From an uncultured Pontibacter sp. (lineage in GTDB: Bacteria > Bacteroidota > Bacteroidia > Cytophagales > Hymenobacteraceae), in the NCBI RefSeq assembly GCF_947492645.1, contig NZ_CANLMZ010000006.1:124001-188000 (forward strand): a DNA stretch of 64,000 nt, in the 5' to 3' direction. The position numbers were made by a program, and so were the translations under genes. The notes under the pieces were generated by a model that saw only the letters and a list, made by a program, of their open reading frames with translations, did no database searches and was not told the origin of the DNA. Of the stretch, positions 9,469-17,482 are shown piece after piece. Numbering within the stretch: position 1 is the first letter of the stretch; each line of letters begins with the position of its first letter.

Positions 9469-9510
9469 AAAAAAGTAAAGGTTAGCATTTCTGCTAACCT
9501 TTACTTTTTT
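9469..9510. terminator. Bidirectional terminator hairpin
   Basis: An 18-bp perfect stem (AAAAAAGTAAAGGTTAGC and its complement) with the 6-nt loop ATTTCT. The A-run on one side and T-run on the other let it stop both the Gre-like gene and the convergent DUF2147 gene. Confidence 0.88.
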
Positions 9511-9518
9511 GTATTAAG

Positions 9519-9971
9519 TTATTTTGTCGAGGCTGTCCCGTCCACTCTTGTCCAGTTCTGGGTTCTACCGATCAAGGAGATTCCGATGTAGCCTTTCACT
9601 TCCATTTTATCTTTGCTTACCATTTTCATGTAGCAAGAATAAGTTTTGCCGCTTTCCGGATCGTAAATAGTGCCTTCGTCCCACTTGTTATCACCGTCAT
9701 ACTCAAAGCCCTTCAAAAACTCAAGACCAACCAACGGGCGGTTGCGAAGCGATTTATTTGGGTTGTTGTCATCCATTTTTGGTTTTCCGTTGCGGTTAGG
9801 CTCGCGTAACGAAACTATTTTGCCACAAAGCTTATCGCCGGAGCATTTGTAGATTTCGAACTTGGCTTTTCCGTCCTCATTTGTCCAGACACCTATAGGT
9901 GACATTTTTTGGGCCCATGCACAAGTCCCAATTAACATAAGCATTACAAGAGTAAGAAGATGCTTTTTCAT
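9519..9971 (-). CDS. DUF2147 exported protein
   Basis: A 150-residue protein with a signal peptide (MKKHLLTLVMLMLIGTCAWAQ). The mature part matches DUF2147: SPIGVWTNEDGKAKFEIYKC near the start, LCGKIVSLREPN, PLVGLEFLKGFEYDG, WDEGTIYDPESGKTYSCYM and a final GRTQNWTRVD. The fold is a small lipocalin-like beta barrel and the family is periplasmic or envelope-associated; several members are stress-induced, but no reaction is established. Single gene, ends at the hairpin 9469-9510. Confidence 0.9.
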   Translation of the reverse strand: MKKHLLTLVMLMLIGTCAWAQKMSPIGVWTNEDGKAKFEIYKCSGDKLCGKIVSLREPNRNGKPKMDDNNPNKSLRNRPLVGLEFLKGFEYDGDNKWDEGTIYDPESGKTYSCYMKMVSKDKMEVKGYIGISLIGRTQNWTRVDGTASTK

Positions 9972-10341
9972 GTTGGTTAAGTTTAGTTGTAATATGCAAC
10001 GTAATATAAGTAAAATATTTTAAAGATGCATTAAATGACTTTTAATTAAATGGCCTGAAGGCTGCAGCTTTTTCATTTAATCTAAGTTTAGTTAAAAATA
10101 CAGGCTGCTGCGCAAAATTTAAATTCAGAAACTGGTGGTACTAGTTTAAATTATTGGTAATTAATATCTTACTGAAAGGTAGAGAGACTTGTAAAAAAAT
10201 GGCAGAAACCTTGTGAACTTTTAAGCGTTCTTTTACCTTTAAACTATATAATCATCGTAGCGAGTGCTACAGCCTTAAGCAGGCGCCACAAAGCGGGCAA
10301 ATGTTTAAGGTCTATGTTTGACTAAAGAGAAAGGAGGTGTT

Positions 10342-10410
10342 ATGTCTAATCCATCGGTCGTCTTAGTAAGCCTAGGTAATTTTGTTCACTCTAAAGGTGA
10401 GCAGGCTTAG
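10342..10410 (+). CDS. Possible 22-residue peptide with strong Shine-Dalgarno
   Basis: ATG at 10342 opens a 22-codon frame ending at TAG (10408-10410), directly followed by TAA. The peptide begins MSNPSVVLVSLGNF and ends SKGEQA. What makes it notable is the upstream AAGGAGG (10331-10337), 4 bases before the ATG and extended to 12 bases of perfect complementarity with the usual 16S 3' end. It could be a leader peptide, a short functional peptide, or chance within a noncoding RNA. No homologue is recognised. Confidence 0.3.
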   Translation: MSNPSVVLVSLGNFVHSKGEQA

Positions 10411-10521
10411 TAAGCAGTAGATAGCTACTGCTTACGCAGATAGCGATGTTACCTCTGATTCTTTTTAGGATGGTGATTCTGAACAACAGAACGCCGCTTA
10501 CTCTGAAGTTGAGGGATTCCT

Positions 10522-10562
10522 GAAACACCTGGTGCATCTTGACGGGCTGCACCAGGTGTTTC
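10522..10562 (+). terminator. Terminator of the 10.3-kb structured locus
   Basis: GAAACACCTGGTGCA and TGCACCAGGTGTTTC form a perfect 15-bp stem with an 11-nt loop. On the plus strand it runs into TATTTTAT. On the minus strand no T-run follows, so it appears to serve a plus-strand transcript, although both flanking genes are on the minus strand. Confidence 0.7.
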
Positions 10563-10575
10563 TATTTTATGCCCC

Positions 10576-10950
10576 TCATAAGTCGTCTTTATAGGTGGTA
10601 TTGTCTTTCAGGCGCCTTTCCCGCACAAACGTGAACACATAAAACGCGACAGCCCCAAAACAACTCAGCCCCATTAGCAGCAACATGATATTGCGCAGGG
10701 TCCAGCTAAAAGCATCCAGATTAATGCGCGCAAAAACTAATACGCCCACTAAAAGCGTAAGGGCCGTTACCGTATGAAACACAAAGCGGTTATGCTTACG
10801 GAGGTGATAGGTGCAAGCCAGCAGGAGCAACCCAAAAAACGGGACCATAAGGGCAGTTGGCGGTTTGGAGGGGTTCGCGAAGTATGCTATCAGCCCAAGT
10901 GTGATAAGCAACAAGGCATTAACCGTATTTATAATGTAAGGATGGATCAT
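10576..10950 (-). CDS. Small four-helix membrane protein, hypothetical
   Basis: A 124-residue protein when started at the ATG at 10950 (MIHPYIINTVNALLLI). The open frame reaches 10974, but that ATG lies in the loop of the 19-bp palindrome 10951-10994, so the internal start just outside the palindrome is preferred. Four hydrophobic helices alternate with short basic loops (about residues 5-25, 35-50, 60-80, 90-112), and the tail is charged (RERRLKDNTTYKDDL). The pattern resembles small TMEM14/DoxX-sized integral proteins, but no family is recognised. Function unknown. Confidence 0.65.
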   Translation of the reverse strand: MIHPYIINTVNALLLITLGLIAYFANPSKPPTALMVPFFGLLLLACTYHLRKHNRFVFHTVTALTLLVGVLVFARINLDAFSWTLRNIMLLLMGLSCFGAVAFYVFTFVRERRLKDNTTYKDDL

Positions 10951-10994
10951 AACGTACATAAGCCTAAGCGGCATTGCTTAGGCTTATGTACGTT
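10951..10994. repeat. 19-bp perfect inverted repeat at gene start
   Basis: AACGTACATAAGCCTAAGC (10951-10969) is mirrored by its exact complement at 10976-10994 around the loop GGCATT. It lies between the NlpC/P60 gene and the membrane-protein gene, both on the minus strand. No T-run follows on either side, so it is not a textbook intrinsic terminator; it could be an attenuator, an mRNA processing hairpin or a protein-binding palindrome. Confidence 0.75.
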
Positions 10995-11033
10995 AAATTA
11001 CAAAAGTGTTTGCTATGCAGTATGCGCTGCGCT

Positions 11034-11618
11034 TTAAAGTACCCGACGCACTTCCAAAAAACGAACATCGTAACGTGTACCCTCTACCTTGCTTATCTTA
11101 ACGCCGCCGTTAGAAGATGAATGTACAAATTCTATGGTATCCCCGGGAGAGGAAAGGACTATACCCACATGGCCCGGTTCTCGTTTGTCAGCGTCTGTTC
11201 CGGTAAATATCACAAGGTCGCCGGTGCGGGCCTCCTCCTTTGCAACGTATGCTCCTTCGTTTGCCTGCATAGCAGATGAGTGTGGCAGATTAATGCCTGC
11301 CTGATCGTATACATAGGTTATAAACCCAGAGCAATCAAACCCATTGGGGCTTGTACCGGCATAAACATAAGGGCTCCCGATCAAGGATAGCGCATTGCTG
11401 ACAATTTGCTCGCTTATGTCTGGTAAAGGCGCAGGAGTAGTATAAGTGCTTTGCCTGTTAGAGGTTAGAGTAATTGCTGGTGATGTTGCAGTTGCCACAG
11501 CGGCGGCTTCCGTGCCATTTTCGGCTATGTCTGGGATCAGGTAATGAAATGTATCTGACCAAAAAAGTACGACAAGTATAACGAGTGGCGAAAGTGCTAA
11601 TAATAAGTTCTTTTTCAT
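11034..11618 (-). CDS. NlpC/P60 cell-wall peptidase, membrane-anchored
   Basis: A 194-residue protein from the ATG at 11618 (MKKNLLLALSPLVILVVLFW), which puts a membrane anchor or signal at the very N-terminus; 17 codons of upstream frame are ignored. A low-complexity Ala/Thr linker (30-65) is followed by the NlpC/P60 domain. The catalytic triad is visible: Cys96 in DCSGF, His150 in GHVGIV, and His166 in FVHSSS. Enzymes of this family cleave D-Glu-diaminopimelate bonds in peptidoglycan stem peptides. Length and lack of SH3 repeats indicate a minimal single-domain hydrolase used in wall remodelling; the exact bond is not evident from sequence. Confidence 0.9.
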   Translation of the reverse strand: MKKNLLLALSPLVILVVLFWSDTFHYLIPDIAENGTEAAAVATATSPAITLTSNRQSTYTTPAPLPDISEQIVSNALSLIGSPYVYAGTSPNGFDCSGFITYVYDQAGINLPHSSAMQANEGAYVAKEEARTGDLVIFTGTDADKREPGHVGIVLSSPGDTIEFVHSSSNGGVKISKVEGTRYDVRFLEVRRVL

Positions 11619-11862
11619 AATTAAGTAGGCCTGGTTCAACTGCTTTAATGGAAATATCGTGCCAAACACAGATCTTTATACTTTATAAGCTGTAAGTGGC
11701 TCATAATTTAATGGTTACTAGCTTTGTTGTAACAAACTTTAAGCTATAAATGGTTTACTCACTTCAATTGATAACTCACCGCCAAAAAATGGCCATTAAA
11801 TAAATTGCTTGGAAAAAGTAAAATAAATATTCTATTAATTACATTAAATAGTTTTAATGTGC

Positions 11863-11870
11863 TACTTTTG
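11863..11870 (+). promoter_or_regulatory. TAnnTTTG -7 promoter box
   Basis: TACTTTTG matches the Bacteroidota sigma-A -7 consensus TAnnTTTG and sits 20 bases before the ATG at 11891, a distance that leaves a short leader. No good -33 TTG was found at the usual spacing, so this is a partial match. Confidence 0.5.
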
Positions 11871-11890
11871 TGGCTTCTAAAATATAATCT

Positions 11891-12313
11891 ATGCTGATTT
11901 ACAATACAGAGTCTTTTAGTGTGAAGTATGACAGCCAGCAGAACTGGCTGCACTTGTACTGCTCCGAGAAGCTACATGCAGGCAAGTTTAAAGAGGGGTT
12001 GGTAAGTGCACTAGACTATGCTGAACAAAAGCAGATAAAGCGCTGGCTCTTAGATTTTAGGGTGATAGGCAGCTTAGACGAACAGGAGGAGGTGTGGCTG
12101 CAAGGCTACTTTTACCCTCTCCTGATGGGCGCACTCGGTACCAACAATTTTGTAGCGGTTGTGGTATCTGAAAAATGCTACGATGCGTTACTATTAGAAG
12201 CAGGCAAATTTGGACTTAGGAGTTACAATTCATTTATCATCATGCATACTTTTTGCCATTTAGAAGATGCCGTAGATTGGCTAAATAAGGATGCTGTGAG
12301 TTTGGTGAGATGA
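11891..12313 (+). CDS. STAS-like hypothetical protein (paralogue A)
   Basis: A 140-residue soluble protein of a family with three members in this window (others start near 14618 and 16863). Shared landmarks: an initial strand, an amphipathic helix (HAGKFKEGLVSALDYAEQ), WLLDFRVIGSLDEQEEVWL, a strand FVAVVVSE, and a final helix with EDAVDWL. The strand-helix order, and the pattern of a short beta sheet packed on helices, resembles STAS/SpoIIAA anti-sigma-antagonist folds, but the phosphorylatable Ser motif is not evident. No neighbour suggests a kinase or anti-sigma partner. Function unknown; a signalling or scaffold role is conjecture. Confidence 0.7.
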   Translation: MLIYNTESFSVKYDSQQNWLHLYCSEKLHAGKFKEGLVSALDYAEQKQIKRWLLDFRVIGSLDEQEEVWLQGYFYPLLMGALGTNNFVAVVVSEKCYDALLLEAGKFGLRSYNSFIIMHTFCHLEDAVDWLNKDAVSLVR

Positions 12314-12406
12314 TAGGAGAGTAGGTGCTGCAAGGGCATGAGATTTTGAAAAGCATGGTTTTTGTTGTAAAATGCTACATATTTAACAAAACATCAATTT
12401 TACAAC

Positions 12407-14215
12407 ATGCTCAACTTAAAGCGATTTAAACTTCTATTCCTACTATTATTCATATTTATACTTAGCGGCACCGGCAGCTTATTTGCTGCTGATTTGCGCT
12501 ACACACTTTCTATGCCCGAGCCGCACACACATTACTTCCAGGTAGAGGCTGAGCTTACTGGTGTAAAGAAAAAGTATGTGGACTTTACCATGCCGGTCTG
12601 GGCGCCGGGCTCCTACCTGGTGCGCGAATTTGCCAAGAATGTAGAGAGTTTCAGGGCCATAGACAAAAACGGAAAAGCGCTGCGATCTGAAAAAATTGAC
12701 AAAAACACCTGGCGTGTCTATTCTGATAAAGCGGACCTGGTTCGCGCTACCTATGATGTGTATGCATTTGAGATGAGTGTTCGGACGAGCTTCCTGGATG
12801 CTTCGCACGGATACGTAAACGGTACCAGTATATTCATGTACCCTGAAGGCTACCAGGATATTGCTGGTAAGCTTGTAGTTAAGCCTTTTACAGGGTGGAG
12901 CAAAGTGTCTACTGGTTTAACAAGCACAGGGCAGTTTACTTATACTTTCCCTAATTATGACATACTAGCTGATTCTCCGCTTGAAATTGGCAACCACGAA
13001 GTGTATACTTTTACGGCCGCCGGTGTGCCCCACGAGGTGGCCATGTACGGAGAAGGCAACTTTAATGCGGAGCAGCTTATCCAGGATATGAAAAAGGTGG
13101 TGGAGGAATCAATCGCCATTATGGGGGAACTACCCGTAGACCGCTATGTATTTATCGTGCATAACCTGCAGCGTGGCGGCGGCGGCCTGGAGCATCTTAA
13201 CTCTACTACGTTGCAAACCTCACGTTGGAATTACGGCACAGAAGCTGGATACAACGGTTTCTTGAGCCTTGTTGCCCATGAATACTTCCACTTATGGAAT
13301 GTAAAGCGCCTGCGCCCTCAGCCACTTGGGCCATTTGATTACAACCAGGAAAACTACACCAGCTTATTGTGGGTGTCTGAAGGTATTACCAGCTACTACG
13401 ATGACCTAATTGTGCGCCGGGCAGGTTATACTTCGCCGCAGCGTTACCTCGACATTGTAGCCGGTACCATCAACTCCGTAGAGAACACCCCGGGGAATAA
13501 GATACAGACGGTCGCGGAGTCGAGCCTTGATGCCTGGATAAAGTATTACCGCCGTACCGAAAACTCGAATAACGCCGAAGTGTCTTATTATACAAAGGGC
13601 GGCGTACTAGGGCATTTGCTTAACATGGAGATCATGAAGAACACCAACGGGAAAAAGAGCCTGGATGATGTGATGCGGGCCATGTATGAACGTTATTACA
13701 AAAAGCTTGACAGAGGTTACACCGAAAAAGAATTTAAGGAAATGGTGGAGAAAGTGGCTGGCAAGAACATGGATGCATTTTTTAAGAATTACGTGAACGG
13801 TACAGCGACACCGGATTACAACAAGTATTTTGAAACAGCGGGACTAAAGCTGGTAAACATAAACGAGCAAAGCGAAAGCACTAGCTGGGGGGCTTCTACG
13901 GCTGTGTCTGATGGTAAAGTGATTGTGCGTGCGGTAAATCGTGGCACCAGCGCCTATGCGGGTGGCCTTAACGTGAATGATGAAATCATTGCGGTTGATG
14001 GATTCCGTGTGGGCGATGACGTTGCACAATATGTGAATGGCCACCAGGCAGGGGATAAGCTGGAGGTATTAATCGCACGTGACGGAAAGTTAATGTTGCT
14101 GGAAATACCAATGCTGAAGGACACAAATGTACGCTACCAGATGGAGCGCCTGCCAAATCCTACTAAAGAGCAGCAGCAAGTATACAATACATGGCTTTCT
14201 GTAGCTAAATCTTAA
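12407..14215 (+). CDS. M61 family metallopeptidase with PDZ domain
   Basis: A 602-residue exported peptidase. Residues 1-28 are a signal peptide ending LFAA. The beta-sandwich N-domain (30-200) carries VWAPGSYLVREF, conserved in M61 enzymes. The thermolysin-like catalytic domain holds HEYFH at 291-295 (zinc ligands His291 and His295, catalytic Glu292), followed by WNVKRLRP, and Glu325 in WVSEGITSYYDD as third ligand. GGGGLEHLNS before the catalytic helix is also typical. A C-terminal PDZ domain covers about 480-580 (AYAGGLNVNDEIIAVDG). The family includes Sphingomonas glycyl aminopeptidase; substrates here are likely peptides with small N-terminal residues in the periplasm. All catalytic residues are intact. 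It ends at the terminator 14236-14266. Confidence 0.93.
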   Translation: MLNLKRFKLLFLLLFIFILSGTGSLFAADLRYTLSMPEPHTHYFQVEAELTGVKKKYVDFTMPVWAPGSYLVREFAKNVESFRAIDKNGKALRSEKIDKNTWRVYSDKADLVRATYDVYAFEMSVRTSFLDASHGYVNGTSIFMYPEGYQDIAGKLVVKPFTGWSKVSTGLTSTGQFTYTFPNYDILADSPLEIGNHEVYTFTAAGVPHEVAMYGEGNFNAEQLIQDMKKVVEESIAIMGELPVDRYVFIVHNLQRGGGGLEHLNSTTLQTSRWNYGTEAGYNGFLSLVAHEYFHLWNVKRLRPQPLGPFDYNQENYTSLLWVSEGITSYYDDLIVRRAGYTSPQRYLDIVAGTINSVENTPGNKIQTVAESSLDAWIKYYRRTENSNNAEVSYYTKGGVLGHLLNMEIMKNTNGKKSLDDVMRAMYERYYKKLDRGYTEKEFKEMVEKVAGKNMDAFFKNYVNGTATPDYNKYFETAGLKLVNINEQSESTSWGASTAVSDGKVIVRAVNRGTSAYAGGLNVNDEIIAVDGFRVGDDVAQYVNGHQAGDKLEVLIARDGKLMLLEIPMLKDTNVRYQMERLPNPTKEQQQVYNTWLSVAKS

Positions 14216-14235
14216 CAGGTAAACACTATTTAGGG

Positions 14236-14266
14236 AAAACGGCCAGGCAATAAGCCTGGCCGTTTT
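14236..14266 (+). terminator. Intrinsic terminator after the M61 gene
   Basis: AAAACGGCCAGGC pairs perfectly with GCCTGGCCGTTTT around AATAA; the plus strand continues TGCTTT. Confidence 0.85.
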
Positions 14267-14617
14267 TGCTTTCGGCATTAGCTTGTTTAAGCTTGAAGAG
14301 TTTTCTATTCCAAGTCGATTACTGCGCAGTTAGGCTATCCCAGATCTTATAGCTGCTATTGTGGTGGTAAACCAGATACCGTATCTTTAAAACTGCTGAA
14401 GTGTATCAAGGAGGTTAAAAAGATAATTATAGAATATTACTATATTGTAAAATGTAGATATTTTAGGATTTATTAATTTTCCTAGAGTATAACTACGTGT
14501 TTTAAAAAACAGAAATATTATTTGGGTGCAATTTCCAGTTAAACTTTAATTCTTTTGTTTTGGTATGATTTACAAGAAAATGTTGCTTGCTTTATTTAAC
14601 TATACTAAGTAACTTTC
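14267..14617 (+). other. Intergenic leader region
   Basis: About 350 AT-rich bases with no gene. TAACTTTC at 14609-14616 resembles a -7 box (TAnnTTTG with one mismatch). If it is used, transcription starts at about 14622, downstream of the GTG at 14618, which favours the ATG at 14648 as the start of the next gene. Confidence 0.4.
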
Positions 14618-15091
14618 GTGTCGATACACAAAATAACCTGCCGCCAAATGGTGATAAAGGATACTCCTTACGTTAGTATAGTTTTTAACGTAACTGCTGA
14701 AATACTGCTGATTGACTGGATACAGATACCATCCACGAAACAGTTTAAAGATTCATACTTTGCTGCTTTACAGTTTGTAGAGCAAAAAGGCACTATTATA
14801 TCTTTTTGTACTAATCTGTCTGTTATAGGGTCGTTAAGCCGTGAGCAGGAGGCATGGCTTATGCTGGAATATTATCCAAAGGTGTACCAATGCATAGGGG
14901 AGAATATAAATGCTGCAGTTGTGTTTTCTGAAGAACACTTTAAGGCTATCGTAACAAATTACCAGCAACCAACTTACCTGGCAAGGCAAGAGTTTATCAA
15001 CTTCAATTACTTTACTGTTTTTGAAGAAGCGATGCACTGGCTTGCCATCATTAAAAAAGGCCAGGACTCATTTTCTTCCATGATATCCTGA
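14618..15091 (+). CDS. STAS-like hypothetical protein (paralogue B)
   Basis: 157 residues from the GTG at 14618, or 147 from the ATG at 14648 (MVIKDTPYVSIVF), which fits better with a -7-like box just upstream. It is a paralogue of the proteins at 11891 and 16863. The shared block reads SVIGSLSREQEAWLMLEYYP here against RVIGSLDEQEEVWLQGYFYP in paralogue A; both then have a hydrophobic strand ending in VFSE/VVSE, and a final amphipathic helix (FEEAMHWL against LEDAVDWL). No membrane segment or signal peptide. It converges on gdhA with a 31-base gap. Function unknown. Confidence 0.7.
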   Translation: MSIHKITCRQMVIKDTPYVSIVFNVTAEILLIDWIQIPSTKQFKDSYFAALQFVEQKGTIISFCTNLSVIGSLSREQEAWLMLEYYPKVYQCIGENINAAVVFSEEHFKAIVTNYQQPTYLARQEFINFNYFTVFEEAMHWLAIIKKGQDSFSSMIS

Positions 15092-15122
15092 CCTTTCCCT
15101 GTAACTTCTGTAAGCCCCTTTA

Positions 15123-16550
15123 TCAAGGGAAAATTCCTAGAGACTCATAGCTTACCCCAATCTTTTCGATAGCCGTTAAAAAGGCGGCTGTACGCAGATC
15201 TGGAATATTTTGCTTTTTCATTACGCTCCTAATTTCGTGGTAGGCGTTTATCATGGTGTCCTCTAAACCAGAGCGTACCAAGTTAATTTCATCTGACCCC
15301 TGTGTTAATAAAGCACGTTCTGTGGCTGACATTGTTTTGCCAGAAGATGATTCGATTGCGTTTACTAGTTTCTTATAACTTGCCTCTTCCGCACGCTTAC
15401 CCATACGGCCAAATCGTACATTCGAAAGGTTTTTGAGCCACTCAAAGTATGAAACGGTTACACCACCGGCATTCAAGTATAAATCCGGAAGAATGATAAT
15501 GTTGTTCCGCAGCAGGATTTCCTCTGCTTCACGGGTAACAGGACCATTAGCTCCCTCAGCTACAATCTTAGCTTTTATGTTGGCTGCATTGCCTTCATGT
15601 ATTTGATTTTCCAGCGCTGCAGGAAGTAAAATATCGCATTCCCGCTCCAAAAGTAAGATAGAGTCTTCTATGTTTTCGCAGCCTTCAAAATTCAGAATGG
15701 AACCGGTTTCGCTGCGATGCCTAAAGGCCTCCTTGATGTCTATACCTGCCTCGTTGTAAATACCGCCTTCACGCTCAGCGATGCCTGTTATGATAGCACC
15801 GTCTTGCTGGCAAAAGTAGGCAGCATGATAACCTACGTTACCTAAACCCTGCACAATAATTCTTTTGCCGGCCATAGATGTTCCATCAAGCCCTTTTCCC
15901 TCAAGAAGTTCCGTATCCTGCAAGGCTTCCCGGATTCCAAAGTAGATGCCAAGTCCTGTTGCCTCGGCACGCCCCCTGATACCGCCTTGCCCAACGGGTT
16001 TACCTGTAACGCAGCCCAAGGCACTAATCTCTCCATACTTAAAAGCCTGGTAGGTATCTGCTATCCAAGCCATTTCCCGGCTGCCTGTGCCATAGTCTGG
16101 TGCAGGTACATCAATACCAGGGCCAATCAGGTTTTTCTTTACTAGTTCGGCGGCATAGCGGCGGGTAACTTTTTCAAGTGTTTTAACGGAACTGGTGCGA
16201 GGGTTAATCTTAACACCGCCTTTAGCTCCTCCAAATGGCACATCCACTACAGCGCACTTAAACGTCATTAGCGTTGCCAAGGCTTTCACTTCGTCCTCAT
16301 CAACTTGCATGCTAAACCTGATACCACCCTTAGACGGAAGCTTGTGATGGCTGTGCTGCACGCGTATACCTTCAATAACTTCTATCTTGCCGTCTACCTC
16401 TACAGGAAAGGATACTTTATAAACACTGTTGCATGCCTTAATTTGTGCTAGTATTCCTGGTTCGAGGCGGGAGTACTTAGCGGCGTGGTCAAAATACTGA
16501 TGAACACTTTCTAAGAACTTCCTGCCTTCGTTGCTTTGGTTGTCTGACAT
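15123..16550 (-). CDS. gdhA: Glutamate dehydrogenase
   Basis: A 475-residue Glu/Leu/Phe/Val dehydrogenase. It converts glutamate to 2-oxoglutarate and ammonia with NAD(P), linking amino acid and central carbon metabolism in the cytoplasm. Visible landmarks: the substrate-binding KGGIRFS and the active-site lysine region MTFKCAVVDVPFGGAKGGVKINP near residues 85-135, PAPDYGTGSREMAWI, and the Rossmann fingerprint GLGNVG followed by an acidic position later in the fold. The C-terminal segment LYLNAGGVTVSYFEWLKN is also standard. Length fits the hexameric S50-type enzymes. Transcribed alone; the upstream divergent gap of about 310 bases to the gene at 16863 is AT-rich and should hold both promoters. 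Confidence 0.94.
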   Translation of the reverse strand: MSDNQSNEGRKFLESVHQYFDHAAKYSRLEPGILAQIKACNSVYKVSFPVEVDGKIEVIEGIRVQHSHHKLPSKGGIRFSMQVDEDEVKALATLMTFKCAVVDVPFGGAKGGVKINPRTSSVKTLEKVTRRYAAELVKKNLIGPGIDVPAPDYGTGSREMAWIADTYQAFKYGEISALGCVTGKPVGQGGIRGRAEATGLGIYFGIREALQDTELLEGKGLDGTSMAGKRIIVQGLGNVGYHAAYFCQQDGAIITGIAEREGGIYNEAGIDIKEAFRHRSETGSILNFEGCENIEDSILLLERECDILLPAALENQIHEGNAANIKAKIVAEGANGPVTREAEEILLRNNIIILPDLYLNAGGVTVSYFEWLKNLSNVRFGRMGKRAEEASYKKLVNAIESSSGKTMSATERALLTQGSDEINLVRSGLEDTMINAYHEIRSVMKKQNIPDLRTAAFLTAIEKIGVSYESLGIFP

Positions 16551-16862
16551 ACCTGCTTTAATTTATGTGAGCAATAATTGATTTTAGAACGATTAGCAAA
16601 ATGTTTTGTTCAGATATTTAGCTTTTTACATATCCTGTCTTAACTAGAGTTAAAATCTTCTTTTTTTAATACACTAAATAAGAAGCAATTAAGCTTTATT
16701 TACTGTACTTATAGTTGATTATATTTTAATTTATCTTGTTTGATAACAATTTATTGGCAATCTTTGTCAGCCGCTTCTGAAAATTGAAGCACTCTACGGC
16801 ACGAGTAGTTTCTGTTATTTCTTCTATTGAATCTTGTTTTAAAGCGATACGTGAGTTCATAT

Positions 16863-17345
16863 ATGGTGAGACATACATTTGATGAATCCGAGGATAATCC
16901 GGGAATGGGTTATACTGTTGAGGAGGATTTGCTTAAAAACAAATTAAGCTCTTCTTATGATGCAGAGTCACAAACCCTATTGGTTACATGGGAAGGAGCG
17001 GTTACTTCGCATGAGGTAAGGCAGGGGTACATGCAAATTAAAGAACTGGTGCTTTACTACAAACCGGGTAAATGGCTTATAGACCTCCACAAGCGCGAAA
17101 GCATAAAGCGTGCAGACCAGCATTGGGTAATTACACATTTCTTTCCGGAGGCCCTTCGGCTTCTTAAAAAAGATATTTTCGTGGCTATCATTCTTCCCTT
17201 ATTTTCATTTCCGAGGCTTGTTGATGAGCTAAACGGAGATGAATTTATCCAGGGAGATAACTTCATGATCATTAACCATTTTTTATACAGGGAGGAAGCT
17301 TTGCGATGGCTTAGCAACACAAATGAATTTCAGGCTGGGGCTTAA
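16863..17345 (+). CDS. STAS-like hypothetical protein (paralogue C)
   Basis: 160 residues from the ATG at 16863 (MVRHTFDESEDNPG); in-frame TTG (16827) and GTG starts upstream are less likely. Third member of the paralogous family, with an extra acidic N-terminus of about 30 residues. Core correspondence: GKWLIDLHKRESIKRADQHWVITHFFPEALRLL against the WLLDFRVIGSL...WLQGYFYPLLMGAL block in paralogue A, then IFVAIILPL, and a final REEALRWL helix. It is the most diverged of the three. Divergent from gdhA and convergent with the FKBP gene, with the terminator 17429-17467 between. Function unknown. Confidence 0.68.
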   Translation: MVRHTFDESEDNPGMGYTVEEDLLKNKLSSSYDAESQTLLVTWEGAVTSHEVRQGYMQIKELVLYYKPGKWLIDLHKRESIKRADQHWVITHFFPEALRLLKKDIFVAIILPLFSFPRLVDELNGDEFIQGDNFMIINHFLYREEALRWLSNTNEFQAGA

Positions 17346-17428
17346 GCGATAGGATGAAAAGGCTGGGGCTTTTACCCATACTTTATGGCTAACGGCAAAG
17401 CAGACTTGCACTAGCTGAGGAATACCAG

Positions 17429-17467
17429 AAACGAAAAGAGCGGGACCTGATCCCGCTCTTTTCGTTT
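17429..17467. terminator. Bidirectional terminator hairpin
   Basis: AAACGAAAAGAGCGGGA and its exact complement (17 bp) flank the loop CCTGA, between convergent genes; A-rich and T-rich arms suit termination in both directions. Confidence 0.87.
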
Positions 17468-17482
17468 GAGAAGTGTTGCTGC

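Larger units (their letters stand above)
10247..10570 (+). ncRNA. Candidate structured transcript with Shine-Dalgarno-led mini-ORF
   Basis: This stretch of the 600-base gap 9972-10575 is not explained by a normal gene. In order it shows a TATAAT-like box (10247-10252), a GTAGC/GCTAC hairpin (10257-10270), CCTTAA paired with TTAAGG (10273-10278 with 10305-10310) enclosing GC-rich sequence, a 12-nt Shine-Dalgarno AGAAAGGAGGTG (10328-10339), an ATG at 10342 with a 22-codon ORF, an 11-bp hairpin directly after its stop (10410-10435), and a 15-bp terminator hairpin (10522-10562) followed by T-rich sequence. Compact structure plus a dedicated terminator suggests a discrete plus-strand RNA. It does not carry the landmarks of tmRNA, RNase P RNA, SRP RNA or a tRNA. 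Boundaries are guesses; the bases from 9972 to 10246 look like plain AT-rich spacer. Confidence 0.45.

Noticed and set aside
10247-10570. tmRNA, RNase P RNA, SRP RNA or tRNA at this locus
   Set aside because: No tRNA-like ends or T-arm, no RNase P core motifs, no SRP Alu/GGAAG signature; kept only as an unassigned structured locus.
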